NCBI RefSeq assembly: GCF_014202995.1
Contig: NZ_JACHIA010000033.1
Coordinates: 1-43,351, forward strand
Direction of reading: 5' to 3'
DNA: 43,351 nucleotides
Source: Longimicrobium terrae
GTDB lineage: Bacteria; Gemmatimonadota; Gemmatimonadetes; Longimicrobiales; Longimicrobiaceae
This document shows, in pieces, positions 17,201 through 25,066 of the stretch (positions are counted from its first letter, which is position 1; every line of letters begins with the position of its first letter). The notes under the pieces are model-generated. The model was not told where the DNA came from. It worked only from the letters and a program-made list of their open reading frames with translations, and ran no database searches. The translations under genes were made by a program, and so were the position numbers.

Positions 17201-18729
17201 GCGGGGACGGAAAGCGTGCCCCGCGTGCGGGCCGTGGCGGGAACCGGGTCTGCATGTGGCGGCGCGGGAACGATGCGGTCCAGTACCTTGGCCGTCGAAA
17301 GCACGCCCGGCACGCCGGCGCCCGGGTGCGTTCCCGATCCCACGAAGTACAGCCCGCCCACGTGCGGAGACTGGTTATGGTAGCGAAAGTACGCCGACTG
17401 CGTGAGCCGCGGCTCGATGCCGAAGCCCGCGCCGTGCGTGGAGCGCAGCGTGTCGCGAAAGTACGTGGGCGTGACGTGAAACTGCGTCACCAGGTTCTCC
17501 CGCAGCCCCGGAAGATAACGATCCTCCAGCGCGTCCAGAATGCGGTCGAAGTACGGCCCGCCCTCGCGCTCCCAGTCAATCCCCGCCTGCAGGTTGGGGA
17601 CGGGGCTGAGGACGTAGAAGCACTCGTGCCCCGGCGGCGCCAGCGACGGGTCCGTCCGCGTGGGCGCGTGCAGGTACAGGGAAAAATCGTCCGCCAGGAT
17701 CTTGCGGTCAAAGATGTCGCGCAGCAGTTCCCTGTAGCGCGGCCCCATCAGGATGGTGTGGTGCGCCAGCTCCGGATACGTCTTCTTCGTCCCGAAATAT
17801 CCCACGAAGAGGCCCATGGAATACTGCCGCGTCCTGAGCGCCGCCCGGGTGCGCAGGTTGCGCTTTTCCGCCGGGATCAGCTCGCCGTACACGTGCGTGG
17901 GATCGGCGTTGGCCACCACCACGTCCGCCGCGATCCGCTGCCCGCCCGCGTGCACGGCCACCGCGCGGCCGTTCTCCACCTCGATCCGCTCCGCGGGGGA
18001 GCTGAGGCGGATGTCGATGCCGATCTCCTCCATCAGCCGCGCCATTCCCGCCACGATGCTCGTCGTGCCGCCGCGGCCGAACCACACGCCCCACTTCCGT
18101 TCCAGCCAGTGGATGAGCAGGTAGATGCTGGTGATGCGAAACGGGTTGCCGCCCACCAGCAGCGGCTCGAAGCTGAACACCTGCCGCAGCCGCTCGTCCT
18201 GGATGTACTCCGCCACCTGCGCGTACACGGACTTGTGGTTGCCCAGCCGCAGCATCTCCGGCACCACGCGCAGCATGTCGCTCACGCGGCCGAACGGCAC
18301 GTCCGAGAGCCGCGTGTAGCCCACGTCGAAGATGCGCTCCGCGTGCGCCGCCAGCTTCCGGTATCCCTCCACGTCGGCGGGATTGAAGGCGGCGATCTGC
18401 TCCAGCAGCCTCTTCTCATCCCCCACGTAGTCGAAGCGCGTTCCGTCCGGAAACTCCACCCGGTAGAACGGATCGACGGGGATGAGGTCGAAGTAGTCGC
18501 GCCAGTCGCGGCCCACGAGGGAAAACAGCTCCTGCAGCAGATACGGCGCGGTGATGACCGTCGGCCCGGCGTCGAAGGTGAAGCCGTCGCGGCGGAAGAC
18601 GGCGGCGCGCCCGCCGGGCTGGTCCATCCCTTCCACGAGCGTGACGCGAAAGCCGCGGGCGCGCAGGCGGATGGCGGCGGCCATCCCCCCGAATCCCGCG
18701 CCGATGACCACGGCGTGCTGCGGCTTCAT
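17197..18729 (-). CDS. crtI: Phytoene desaturase (CrtI-type)
   Basis: 510 residues. The N-terminal FAD-binding motif is VVIGAGFGGMAAAIRL (about 7-22), followed by PGGRAAVFRRDGFTFDAGP, typical of CrtI. The C-terminal dinucleotide/substrate signature is GLYFVGSGTHPGAGVPG. The enzyme desaturates phytoene stepwise to neurosporene or lycopene with FAD at the membrane surface. Its start overlaps the crtE stop (ATGA), and its own stop overlaps crtB in the same way. The frame continues upstream to 19554 through crtE in a shadow of that gene, which is ignored. The other CrtI-family gene, at 25059, is probably the 3,4-desaturase, so this copy is the main phytoene desaturase. Confidence 0.95.
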
Positions 18730-19850
18730 CGCGCCGCCTCCAGCGCGGCGCAGACGTCCGGGCGGATCAGGTGGCTGATGGGATCCAGCGCGACGCACAC
18801 CAGCTCCCACGCAACGGCGCGCAGAGCCACCTCTTCCGCCAGCGCCGACGCGGAAATGACGCCCGTCGCTTCGCCGTTGATGCGGGCCAGCACGCGCTCC
18901 AGCGCGCCCCCGGCGCGGAATCGCTCCATCGCGAGCTCCACCTGGTCCTGCGGCGTGGCGTCGCGGGGCAGGGCGAGGAGGCCGCGCAGCCAGGGGCCGT
19001 CCTGCGGATGCAGCTCCAGGTGCTCCACCACGAGCGCGCTCACCTTGCCCTCGCGCAGATCGCTGCCGGGAAGGCCGCGTCCCTTTTCGCCATACAGGTC
19101 CAGCACGTCGTCCTGCAGCTGGAAAAGCACGCCCACGCCGCGGAAGGCACCGGCGATGGCGCGCGCCTGCACCCGCGTGCGCCCGGCGAGCAGCGCCGCG
19201 CCTTCCACGGGAAGCTGAAAGAGCGCGCCGGTCTTGCCTTCCACCGCGCGCAGGTACTCCGCCCAGCTGATGCGCTCCTCGCGCGCCATCGCCAGCTCCG
19301 TGGTCTGCCCGCGGACGGTGGCGGTGGCGTGCTGCGCCAGCGCCATCACCATCGCCAGCCGCTGGTCCGGCGTGGCGGCGACGCGGTCGATGGCGAGATA
19401 GGGGAGCATGAGGAGAAGGTCGCCGGCGTTGACGGCCTGCGCGGCGCCGTGGCGCACCCAGGTGGTGTCGTGGCCGCGGCGGGTGCGGTCGCCGTCCTGC
19501 AGGTCGTCGTGGATGAGGGTGGCGTTGTGCAGCAGTTCGCACGCGGCCGCCCATCCAATTCCCGCCGCGCGGGGAACGCCCAGGACTTCCATCGCCGACA
19601 GGGCCAGCCGGGCGCGCAGCCGCTTGCCGCCAGTGGACAGGTGCTCGTGGGCCATGGTGGCCGCGAGGTCACCGTCGCCGGCAAGCTGCGCCATCATCGC
19701 CTCCACCTCCGCCAGCCCCGCATCGGAGCGGAGGCCCGCGTCCGCGACGGGAGGCGCGGCGAGCGCGGGCTCCGGGCGCCGCACCCAGCTGGGGAGCGGC
19801 CGCGAGCGGGGCGCGTGGGTTTCGGTGGCCGCCTGGGCGGAGGGGGTCAT
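18726..19850 (-). CDS. crtE: Polyprenyl (geranylgeranyl) diphosphate synthase
   Basis: 374 residues. The first aspartate-rich motif is DDLQD (in LIHDDLQDGD) and the second is DDVLD (in QLQDDVLDLYGEKGRGLPG), the metal-diphosphate sites of trans-prenyl diphosphate synthases; GGKRLRARLAL is the conserved lysine/arginine region. It should make the C20 precursor GGPP from IPP and allylic diphosphates in the cytoplasm. The start at 19850 follows GGACCCGC, a weak ribosome site; an in-frame start at 19964 adds 38 unlike residues. First gene of the crtE-crtI-crtB-carH operon. The 243 bases up to the crtY stop must hold its promoter unless it is co-transcribed with crtY; no clear -35/-10 pair or operator was found there. 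Confidence 0.9.
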   Translation of the reverse strand: MTPSAQAATETHAPRSRPLPSWVRRPEPALAAPPVADAGLRSDAGLAEVEAMMAQLAGDGDLAATMAHEHLSTGGKRLRARLALSAMEVLGVPRAAGIGWAAACELLHNATLIHDDLQDGDRTRRGHDTTWVRHGAAQAVNAGDLLLMLPYLAIDRVAATPDQRLAMVMALAQHATATVRGQTTELAMAREERISWAEYLRAVEGKTGALFQLPVEGAALLAGRTRVQARAIAGAFRGVGVLFQLQDDVLDLYGEKGRGLPGSDLREGKVSALVVEHLELHPQDGPWLRGLLALPRDATPQDQVELAMERFRAGGALERVLARINGEATGVISASALAEEVALRAVAWELVCVALDPISHLIRPDVCAALEAAR

Positions 19851-20093
19851 GCGGGTCCTGTGATCATCCACGTGAAAAGCAATCCGCCGGAAGTTCGCGA
19901 CCACGAGCCTCCCGGTCCGTCCGCGTGCTCGGCTCAACCGGCCGCAAGCCGATGCCGCCCTCACCGTCGCGCGTTTCGACGCCGGCTGTCATCGCGGGTG
20001 ATGGGCATCGGTCGATCCTTCGCCGTCATCCGCCGCGCGATCTTGATCCGTCCTGTGCCGAACAGCGAGACGGAAGCGATCAGCTACTTCCCG

Positions 20094-21332
20094 TCATCCA
20101 CCGCGCCGGACACCGAGCCGTCCGAGCAGGGCGCCGGCCAGCGCGCGTCCGGGGCCGGCGATCATTCCCGCGCCGAGTCTGGAGCGGACCGGCGGCGGCG
20201 CGGCGGCGTACAGGCGCGCCATCATCGCCATCATCCGCGCGCTGGACAGGCGGTCGCTCAGGTAGCCGGTCCATTCCGCGCGGGGAAGCTGAAAGAACGC
20301 GTCGAAAAAGGCGCGCGTCTCTCCGCCGTCCATCTCCCGCAGCATCTCCATCCCGTAGCGGTACAGCGCTGACCGCAACCGTGCGTCCGCGGGCCACAGC
20401 GCCTCCCACGCATCCGCCGCCACCTGGTCCGGCGCGTGCCCCGCGCCGAGTGATGCCGACACGGATTCCGCCAGCACCGGCGCGGCGCGGAGCGAGCGGG
20501 CGACGGAGTAGCCGGTGGCGGGGTGGATCATTCCGCCCGCCGCGCCAAAGCCGATCACGCGCTGCGGCACGGGAAGCGCGCCGCCCATGGGAATCCACAC
20601 CCGCTCGTGATGCACCACGCGGTGGATGCGCAGCCCCATCTCGTCCAGCCGGCGGCGAAGGCGGCGCTCCAGCGTGTCATCACTCACAGCGGGCCTGCGG
20701 ACGAGCGCCGTTTCTTCCAGAAACCAGCGGCGGCCGGGGAGGCCGAAGGCGTACAGAAAGGTGGGCGCGGGGTCCGCGTCGCGCCATTCGCGCCCCCAGT
20801 CCATCAGCAGCGTCTCGTCCGCGCGCAGGGGAACGCCGTCCGCCTCCACTGTCCATCCCACGGCCGTCTGGAACGCCGCTTCCGGCCGCCGCTCGCGCCG
20901 CACCAGCGCCGCGTCCCATCCGGTCGCGTCCACGATGACGCGGGCCGCCGCGCCTCCACCCTCCCGGAAGCGGACACGGCTGCCGTGCGCGTCGTGCGCC
21001 GCGTCCGCGACCGTGCCGGCGATCCACTCCACCTCGCGCGCCTCGCACCGGCCGCGCAGCACGTCCGCCAGCGCCGCGTTGTCCAGCAGCGCGTATTCGC
21101 GGTCGATGACGTGCCGCTCGCTGCCGACGACTACCGCTTTAGGCCAGCGGGCGTGCACCAGCGTCCGCAGATCCTCCGGCAGTTCGTCCGTCCACGCCGC
21201 GTAGCGCGCGGGCCAGTGCACGGGGCCCGCCGGCCCGGAGATGCCGACGTGCAGGCCGCGTCCGGCGAGGGCGGCGGCGGCGGCGAGCGCGGCCGGGCCC
21301 TTTCCCAGAACCAGCGCATCCAGCATCCTCAT
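20094..21332 (-). CDS. crtY: Lycopene cyclase, CrtY/CrtL-type
   Basis: 412 residues. The N-terminal FAD/NAD-binding strand is ALVLGKGPAALAAAAAL, slightly degenerate for the family. Diagnostic lycopene-cyclase elements are DATGW, the LLMDWGREW segment, the conserved cyclase motif WFLEETALV (FLEET) and GAAGGMIHPATGYSVARSL. It should cyclise one or both psi-ends of lycopene to beta-rings without net redox change. Because CrtC and CrtD homologues are encoded next door, a monocyclic product is expected (inference). Two close ATGs (21332 and 21326) are possible starts; neither has a strong ribosome site. It is divergent from crtC across a 107-base gap containing a palindrome and a perfect TATAAT on this strand. 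Confidence 0.9.
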   Translation of the reverse strand: MRMLDALVLGKGPAALAAAAALAGRGLHVGISGPAGPVHWPARYAAWTDELPEDLRTLVHARWPKAVVVGSERHVIDREYALLDNAALADVLRGRCEAREVEWIAGTVADAAHDAHGSRVRFREGGGAAARVIVDATGWDAALVRRERRPEAAFQTAVGWTVEADGVPLRADETLLMDWGREWRDADPAPTFLYAFGLPGRRWFLEETALVRRPAVSDDTLERRLRRRLDEMGLRIHRVVHHERVWIPMGGALPVPQRVIGFGAAGGMIHPATGYSVARSLRAAPVLAESVSASLGAGHAPDQVAADAWEALWPADARLRSALYRYGMEMLREMDGGETRAFFDAFFQLPRAEWTGYLSDRLSSARMMAMMARLYAAAPPPVRSRLGAGMIAGPGRALAGALLGRLGVRRGG

Positions 21333-21360
21333 GGGCGTGCGCGGTGCATCGGCGGCCGGG

Positions 21361-21396
21361 TTTGTCTTTGCACAAAGATTATACAGGCAGTATATA
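21361..21396. promoter_or_regulatory. Divergent crtY/crtC promoter region with a candidate CarH operator
   Basis: On the plus strand TTGCAC (21368-21373) and TATATA (21391-21396) are 17 bases apart and would serve crtC. On the minus strand a perfect TATAAT (21383-21378) faces crtY. Between and overlapping them is the palindrome CTTTG-CA-CAAAG (21366-21377), nested in TTTGT...ACAAA (21361-21375). This is the only strongly AT-rich patch in the carotenoid island. A MerR-type repressor bound here could block both promoters; that CarH binds it is inference. Confidence 0.55.
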
Positions 21397-21439
21397 TGCC
21401 GCGCGAACAGGAGAGCAAGGTCGTCAAACGGAGGCAGGG

Positions 21440-22537
21440 GTGATCGAGATCGCGGGCGCGGCGCAGGCGGTGGACCCCGGGCTGCTGCGCGCGCCGGGCG
21501 GTTTTCTGTGGTGGTACGCGGACGTCGTAACGCCCCGGGGCGACGGCGCCGTGCTCATCTGGTCGTACGGACTGCCCTTTCTGCCCGGCTACGCGAACGC
21601 CGCGCGGCGGGGCAGGGCGCAACTCCCCATCGGCCGGCCCAGCGTGAACCTGGTCGTGTACCGGCGCGGCGTTCCCGCCTTTTACCTGCTGCAGGAGCAT
21701 GCGCCCGCCCCGGTGGACGAGCAATCGCTTTCCGACATCCAGCGCATCGGCGGCTGCACGTTCCGGCGCCGTGTGGACGCGGGACGCTGCACGCTGGATG
21801 CCGCCATCGACTGCAGCCTTCCGGGGACGACGGACCGGCTGACGGGCACCTTTCACCTGGCCGGTACCGCGCGGCGGGGAGATGACGCGTCCGTGGCGGC
21901 TTCCGAGCACCTGTGGACGCCGCTGACCGGGCCGTGCGAGGCGGAGGTGGACCTGTCCGTCGGCGGAAAGCCGCTGGGGCTGATCCGCGGGCGGGGGTAC
22001 CACGACCGCAATGGCGGCCGCGTGCCGCTGCACGACCTGGGGATTGAGCGGTGGATGTGGGGGCGCCTTCCCTTCGCCGGGCACGAGCGCATCTACTACC
22101 TTCTCTGGCCGCGCGAGGCGGAAAGGGAAATGATCGCCACCGGCGTCATCATCGGCGCGGACGGGCGGACGGAGCGGGTGCCGCTGGAGGTGGAACTGGG
22201 GCGCGAGCGGATGACGTTCGGCGGGCTGCGGCGGCCGGAGCACATCGTTCTGCGCCACGAGGGGCGCGAGTGGCTGACCGTGCGCCACACCGTGGTGAGC
22301 GACGCGGGTCCGTTCTATCTGCGGCTGCTTTCGGAAGGGTCCGTTGACGGGGAGACGGTGACGGGGTGGAGCGAACTGGTGCACCCGGACCGGGTCGATC
22401 TGGCGCGGCACCGGCCGTTCGTGCGGATGCGCGTCCATCATCCGGCCGGACCCAACTCGCCTTGGCTGCCGCTGTTCACCGGCCCGCGCGCCGGACGTCC
22501 CGCGCGGCTCGTGCGCCAGTGGCTGGGGATGGGCTGA
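21440..22537 (+). CDS. crtC: Carotenoid 1,2-hydratase (CrtC-type)
   Basis: 365 residues from the GTG at 21440, preceded by GGAGG, which decides the start; an in-frame ATG at 21344 would place the start upstream of the promoter. Key landmarks are FLWWYADV near the N-terminus and GRGYHDRNGGRVPLHDLG in the middle, matching the YHDxNxG core of hydroxyneurosporene synthase. The fold is a lipocalin-like double domain. CrtC adds water to the terminal C1,2 double bond of an acyclic carotenoid end, giving the tertiary alcohol that can be glycosylated. No typical signal peptide is seen. Its stop TGA overlaps the next ATG by one base, so it is coupled to the glycosyltransferase. Confidence 0.85.
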   Translation: MIEIAGAAQAVDPGLLRAPGGFLWWYADVVTPRGDGAVLIWSYGLPFLPGYANAARRGRAQLPIGRPSVNLVVYRRGVPAFYLLQEHAPAPVDEQSLSDIQRIGGCTFRRRVDAGRCTLDAAIDCSLPGTTDRLTGTFHLAGTARRGDDASVAASEHLWTPLTGPCEAEVDLSVGGKPLGLIRGRGYHDRNGGRVPLHDLGIERWMWGRLPFAGHERIYYLLWPREAEREMIATGVIIGADGRTERVPLEVELGRERMTFGGLRRPEHIVLRHEGREWLTVRHTVVSDAGPFYLRLLSEGSVDGETVTGWSELVHPDRVDLARHRPFVRMRVHHPAGPNSPWLPLFTGPRAGRPARLVRQWLGMG

Positions 22538-23751
22538 TGGACATGGTCATCCACGATCCGCCACCGGGCGTACCGCTGTGGATGTGGATCATCGCCATCC
22601 TGCCGTGGATTGTTCTGGCGATGGCGGCTTTCAACGTGGTGGCGTGGCCGCGCGGGCGGCGGGACGGGCGGATGCCGGGGCGCGTTTCCGTTCTGATCCC
22701 CGCGCGGGATGAGGCGGAGCGCATTGAGGCGTGCGTGCGCGGCGCCCTGGCCAACGCGCCGGACGAGGTGATCGTCTACGACGACGGCTCGACGGACGGG
22801 ACCGCGGCGATCGTCGCGCGGTTGGCGGAAGAGGACGGGCGCGTGCGGTTGATGAGCGGCGGCCCGCTCCCGGCGGGATGGGTGGGAAAGCCGCACGCCT
22901 GCCATCACCTGGCGAACGCGGCGACCGGCGACGTGCTCGTCTACATGGACGCGGACACGGTGGCGGAACCGGAGTGCCTGGCGCGCATGGGTTCGCTGTT
23001 CGACCGGATGCGCGCGGACGTGGTGACGGCGGGAACGCGGCAGGTGACGGGGACGTTCGCGGAACGGCTGATCATCCCCCTGCTGCACCTGACGTACCTG
23101 GCGTGGCTGCCGCTGCCGCTGGTGTGGCGCTCGCGCGATCCGCGCTTCCTTGTCGCCAACGGACAGCTTCTGGCCGTCCGTCGCGCCGCGTACGCCGCCG
23201 CGGGCGGATGGTCCGCCGTGCGCGCGGAGGTGGTGGACGACATGGCCTTCTGCCGGCGGGTGAAGGAAAGCGGCGGGCGCGTGGTGTTCGCGGACGGGCA
23301 CCGGATGGCGCGGTGCCGCATGTACCGCGACGGCGGCGAGGTGGTGCGCGGGTTCAGTAAGAACCTGTACGAGGGCGTAGGCGGGCGTCCGGTTGGACTG
23401 GTGGGATTCGCGCTGGTGCACGCCGCCATGTTTCTGCTGCCGTACGTCGCGATGGTGGCTGGATTGGTGATGGTGGCCCGCGCGGTTCCGCACGTGGATC
23501 ACCGCGGCGTACACCTCGTGCTGACCGGCGCGCTGGGCGTGGCGGCGAACGTGATGCTGCGGCTGCTGCTCGCGATCCGTTTCCGCCAGCCGTGGGAGAG
23601 CGTGCTGCTGCATCCGTTCGCCGTGCTGGGGCTGATCGGGATCGCCATCAACTCGGCGCGGTGGAGCGGGCGCGGGGAGATCCGGTGGCGCGGGCGGACG
23701 TACGGGGCGCGGGCGGCGCGCGTGGCGGGAAGTGGAAGCGCGGCGGAGTAG
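22537..23751 (+). CDS. Family 2 glycosyltransferase, likely carotenoid glycosyltransferase (CruC-like)
   Basis: 404 residues. A membrane helix lies at about 14-36. The GT-A catalytic core starts VSVLIPARDEAERI (about 51-64), with D82-D83 in VYDDGSTDGT, the metal-binding D138-A-D140 and an acceptor-site DD in VVDDMAFCRRV. C-terminal hydrophobic segments (about 285-312, 325-345 and 358-375) anchor it in the inner membrane. Position directly after crtC (one-base overlap) suggests it transfers a sugar to the C1' hydroxyl made by CrtC, as CruC does in green sulfur bacteria. The sugar is unknown. It could also be a general GT2/CrtQ-type enzyme. A composite repeat separates it from the downstream acyltransferase. 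Confidence 0.82.
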   Translation: MDMVIHDPPPGVPLWMWIIAILPWIVLAMAAFNVVAWPRGRRDGRMPGRVSVLIPARDEAERIEACVRGALANAPDEVIVYDDGSTDGTAAIVARLAEEDGRVRLMSGGPLPAGWVGKPHACHHLANAATGDVLVYMDADTVAEPECLARMGSLFDRMRADVVTAGTRQVTGTFAERLIIPLLHLTYLAWLPLPLVWRSRDPRFLVANGQLLAVRRAAYAAAGGWSAVRAEVVDDMAFCRRVKESGGRVVFADGHRMARCRMYRDGGEVVRGFSKNLYEGVGGRPVGLVGFALVHAAMFLLPYVAMVAGLVMVARAVPHVDHRGVHLVLTGALGVAANVMLRLLLAIRFRQPWESVLLHPFAVLGLIGIAINSARWSGRGEIRWRGRTYGARAARVAGSGSAAE

Positions 23752-23830
23752 CGGCGGAAGAGTGGCTCGGGCGCGGAGGCCGAATGGAATCGCACGCGGC
23801 GGAAAGTGCCTCATGCCGGGCGGAGTTCGC

Positions 23831-24211
23831 GGGCGGCCCCCACCCGGGCCGGCACCACCGGCCCACCCTCCCCCAAAAAAGACTGGGGGAGGGTTTTTGG
23901 CGGCTGACGGGCCGGTGGGGCAGGCGAGGATTGGCGCTGCCCCGGCTGTCGAGAGCGAATGAATCCGCCGCTCCAACAGCGGTAAGCCCCGACTCACGGC
24001 CGCTGTCGCGCCCGTGATCGGGGCTTCAACCGACCCGGCAGACGGCACGGCGGGGGACGGCGGCCGCAGTCCGCGCAGGCGGACTTCGCGCCGTTGTTGC
24101 CGCGACTGCGAGCACCCCGGCGCGGAAGCCGCGGACACGCGCCGCACCGTCCGTCCGCGCCGAACGGCTCCCCCTCGCCCGCTTGCGGGAGAGGGGGCTG
24201 GGGGGTGAGGG
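23831..24211 (+). repeat. Composite intergenic repeat, copy 4 (A-B-C-D')
   Basis: Module A at 23831-23898, with CCTCCCCCA/TGGGGGAGG followed by TTTTT, a good terminator shape. B at 23951-24030 with the stem CCCCGACTCACGG/CCGTGATCGGGG. C at about 24064-24100, degraded on its right. D' at 24169-24211 has a different stem (CCCCTCGCCCGC/GCGGGAGAGGGG). Starts 79 bases after the glycosyltransferase stop, same direction. It splits the plus-strand carotenoid genes into two groups; no gene lies between 23752 and 24319. Confidence 0.9.
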
Positions 24212-24273
24212 CTGCCTCGGCATGCGCCAATCCCCGCCCGACACACGGCACCCAGCACTTTCCTTGGCTTTTC

Positions 24274-24310
24274 GCACTCACGCACTCACGCACTCACGCA
24301 CTCACGCACT
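24274..24310 (+). repeat. Tandem 8-base repeat, unit GCACTCAC, 4.6 copies
   Basis: Perfect tandem copies of GCACTCAC end ten bases before the TTG start of the acyltransferase. Changes of copy number would alter leader length directly at the ribosome-binding position. Confidence 0.92.
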
Positions 24311-24319
24311 TCCGTCATC

Positions 24320-25066
24320 TTGCCTTCTCCCGCTCCCAACCCAGCCCCCGCCTCCCTCCGCTCCGCGTGGTTCCTCGCGCTGGCGCGGCGCTACGTGCGC
24401 CGGCGCATCGCGCGGGGGCTGGACGGGCTGTACGTGGCGGGATTGGATGCGGCGCGCGAGGCGGCGCGGCGCGGGCCCGTCATCCTGGCCGCCAACCACG
24501 TGGGGTGGTGGGATTCGTTTCTTGTCATTGCGCTGGACGAGGCGCTGAACACGGAAGGCTACGCGCTGATGGATGCGGAAAGCGTGCGGCGGCTGCCGTT
24601 CTTTGCCCGCCTCGGCGCGTTGCCGCTCGACCGGAGCGGTGGCGCACGTGCCCGCGCCGGCCTGCGCGCCGGGGCGGACCGGCTGGACCGCCCCGGCCGC
24701 GCGCTCTGGGTTTTTCCGCAGGGCCGCCACCGCCCCGCGCACCTGCGCCCGCTCGGCTTCGAGCCCGGCATCCGGCTGCTGGCGCGATGGGTACCGTCCT
24801 CCACCGTCGTCCCCATCTCCATCCAGTACGCCTGGGGCGACCAGCCCGGCCCCGCGGCCTACGCCCGTCTCGGCGCGCCGGTGTCGGCTTCCGGGCTGGA
24901 TCTGGACGCGCTGGAGGCGGAGATCATCGACGGGCTGGCGCGCATCGATGGAGCGGTGGACCGGGGTGAGCCGGGGTTCATCCCCCTGATTGCGGGGCGC
25001 ACGGCCTCACCGGAGGGCGGCTGGGGCGCGCGGCTGCTGGGCGGAAGGGAGGCGGCGCATGACTGA
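24320..25066 (+). CDS. PlsC-type acyltransferase, possibly carotenoid glycoside acyltransferase (CruD-like)
   Basis: 248 residues using a TTG start at 24320, the only initiator that keeps the N-terminal helix; there is no clear ribosome site, so the start is uncertain. The acyltransferase block I is N59-H60-x4-D65 (NHVGWWD), block II is around GALPLDRSG and block III is VFPQGRHRP, the PlsC pattern with Gln for the usual Glu. No obvious membrane helix apart from a hydrophobic N-terminal stretch. Located in the carotenoid island and overlapping the CrtD-like gene by eight bases, it probably esterifies the carotenoid glycoside, as CruD does in Chlorobaculum. A general lysophosphatidic acid acyltransferase role is the alternative. 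Confidence 0.8.
   Translation: MPSPAPNPAPASLRSAWFLALARRYVRRRIARGLDGLYVAGLDAAREAARRGPVILAANHVGWWDSFLVIALDEALNTEGYALMDAESVRRLPFFARLGALPLDRSGGARARAGLRAGADRLDRPGRALWVFPQGRHRPAHLRPLGFEPGIRLLARWVPSSTVVPISIQYAWGDQPGPAAYARLGAPVSASGLDLDALEAEIIDGLARIDGAVDRGEPGFIPLIAGRTASPEGGWGARLLGGREAAHD

Noticed and set aside
18730-19554. N-terminal extension of CrtI by 275 codons
   Set aside because: It is the out-of-frame shadow of crtE; the CrtI FAD motif begins right at 18729, where ATGA couples the two genes.
21396-21443. A 15-codon reading frame (MPREQESKVVKRRQG) whose stop overlaps the crtC GTG, resembling a leader peptide
   Set aside because: Its ATG overlaps the predicted -10 box of the crtC promoter, so transcription would begin after it.
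24274-24310. Possible CRISPR-like array
   Set aside because: It is a plain 8-base tandem repeat with no spacers, and no cas genes are present. No CRISPR array was seen elsewhere.
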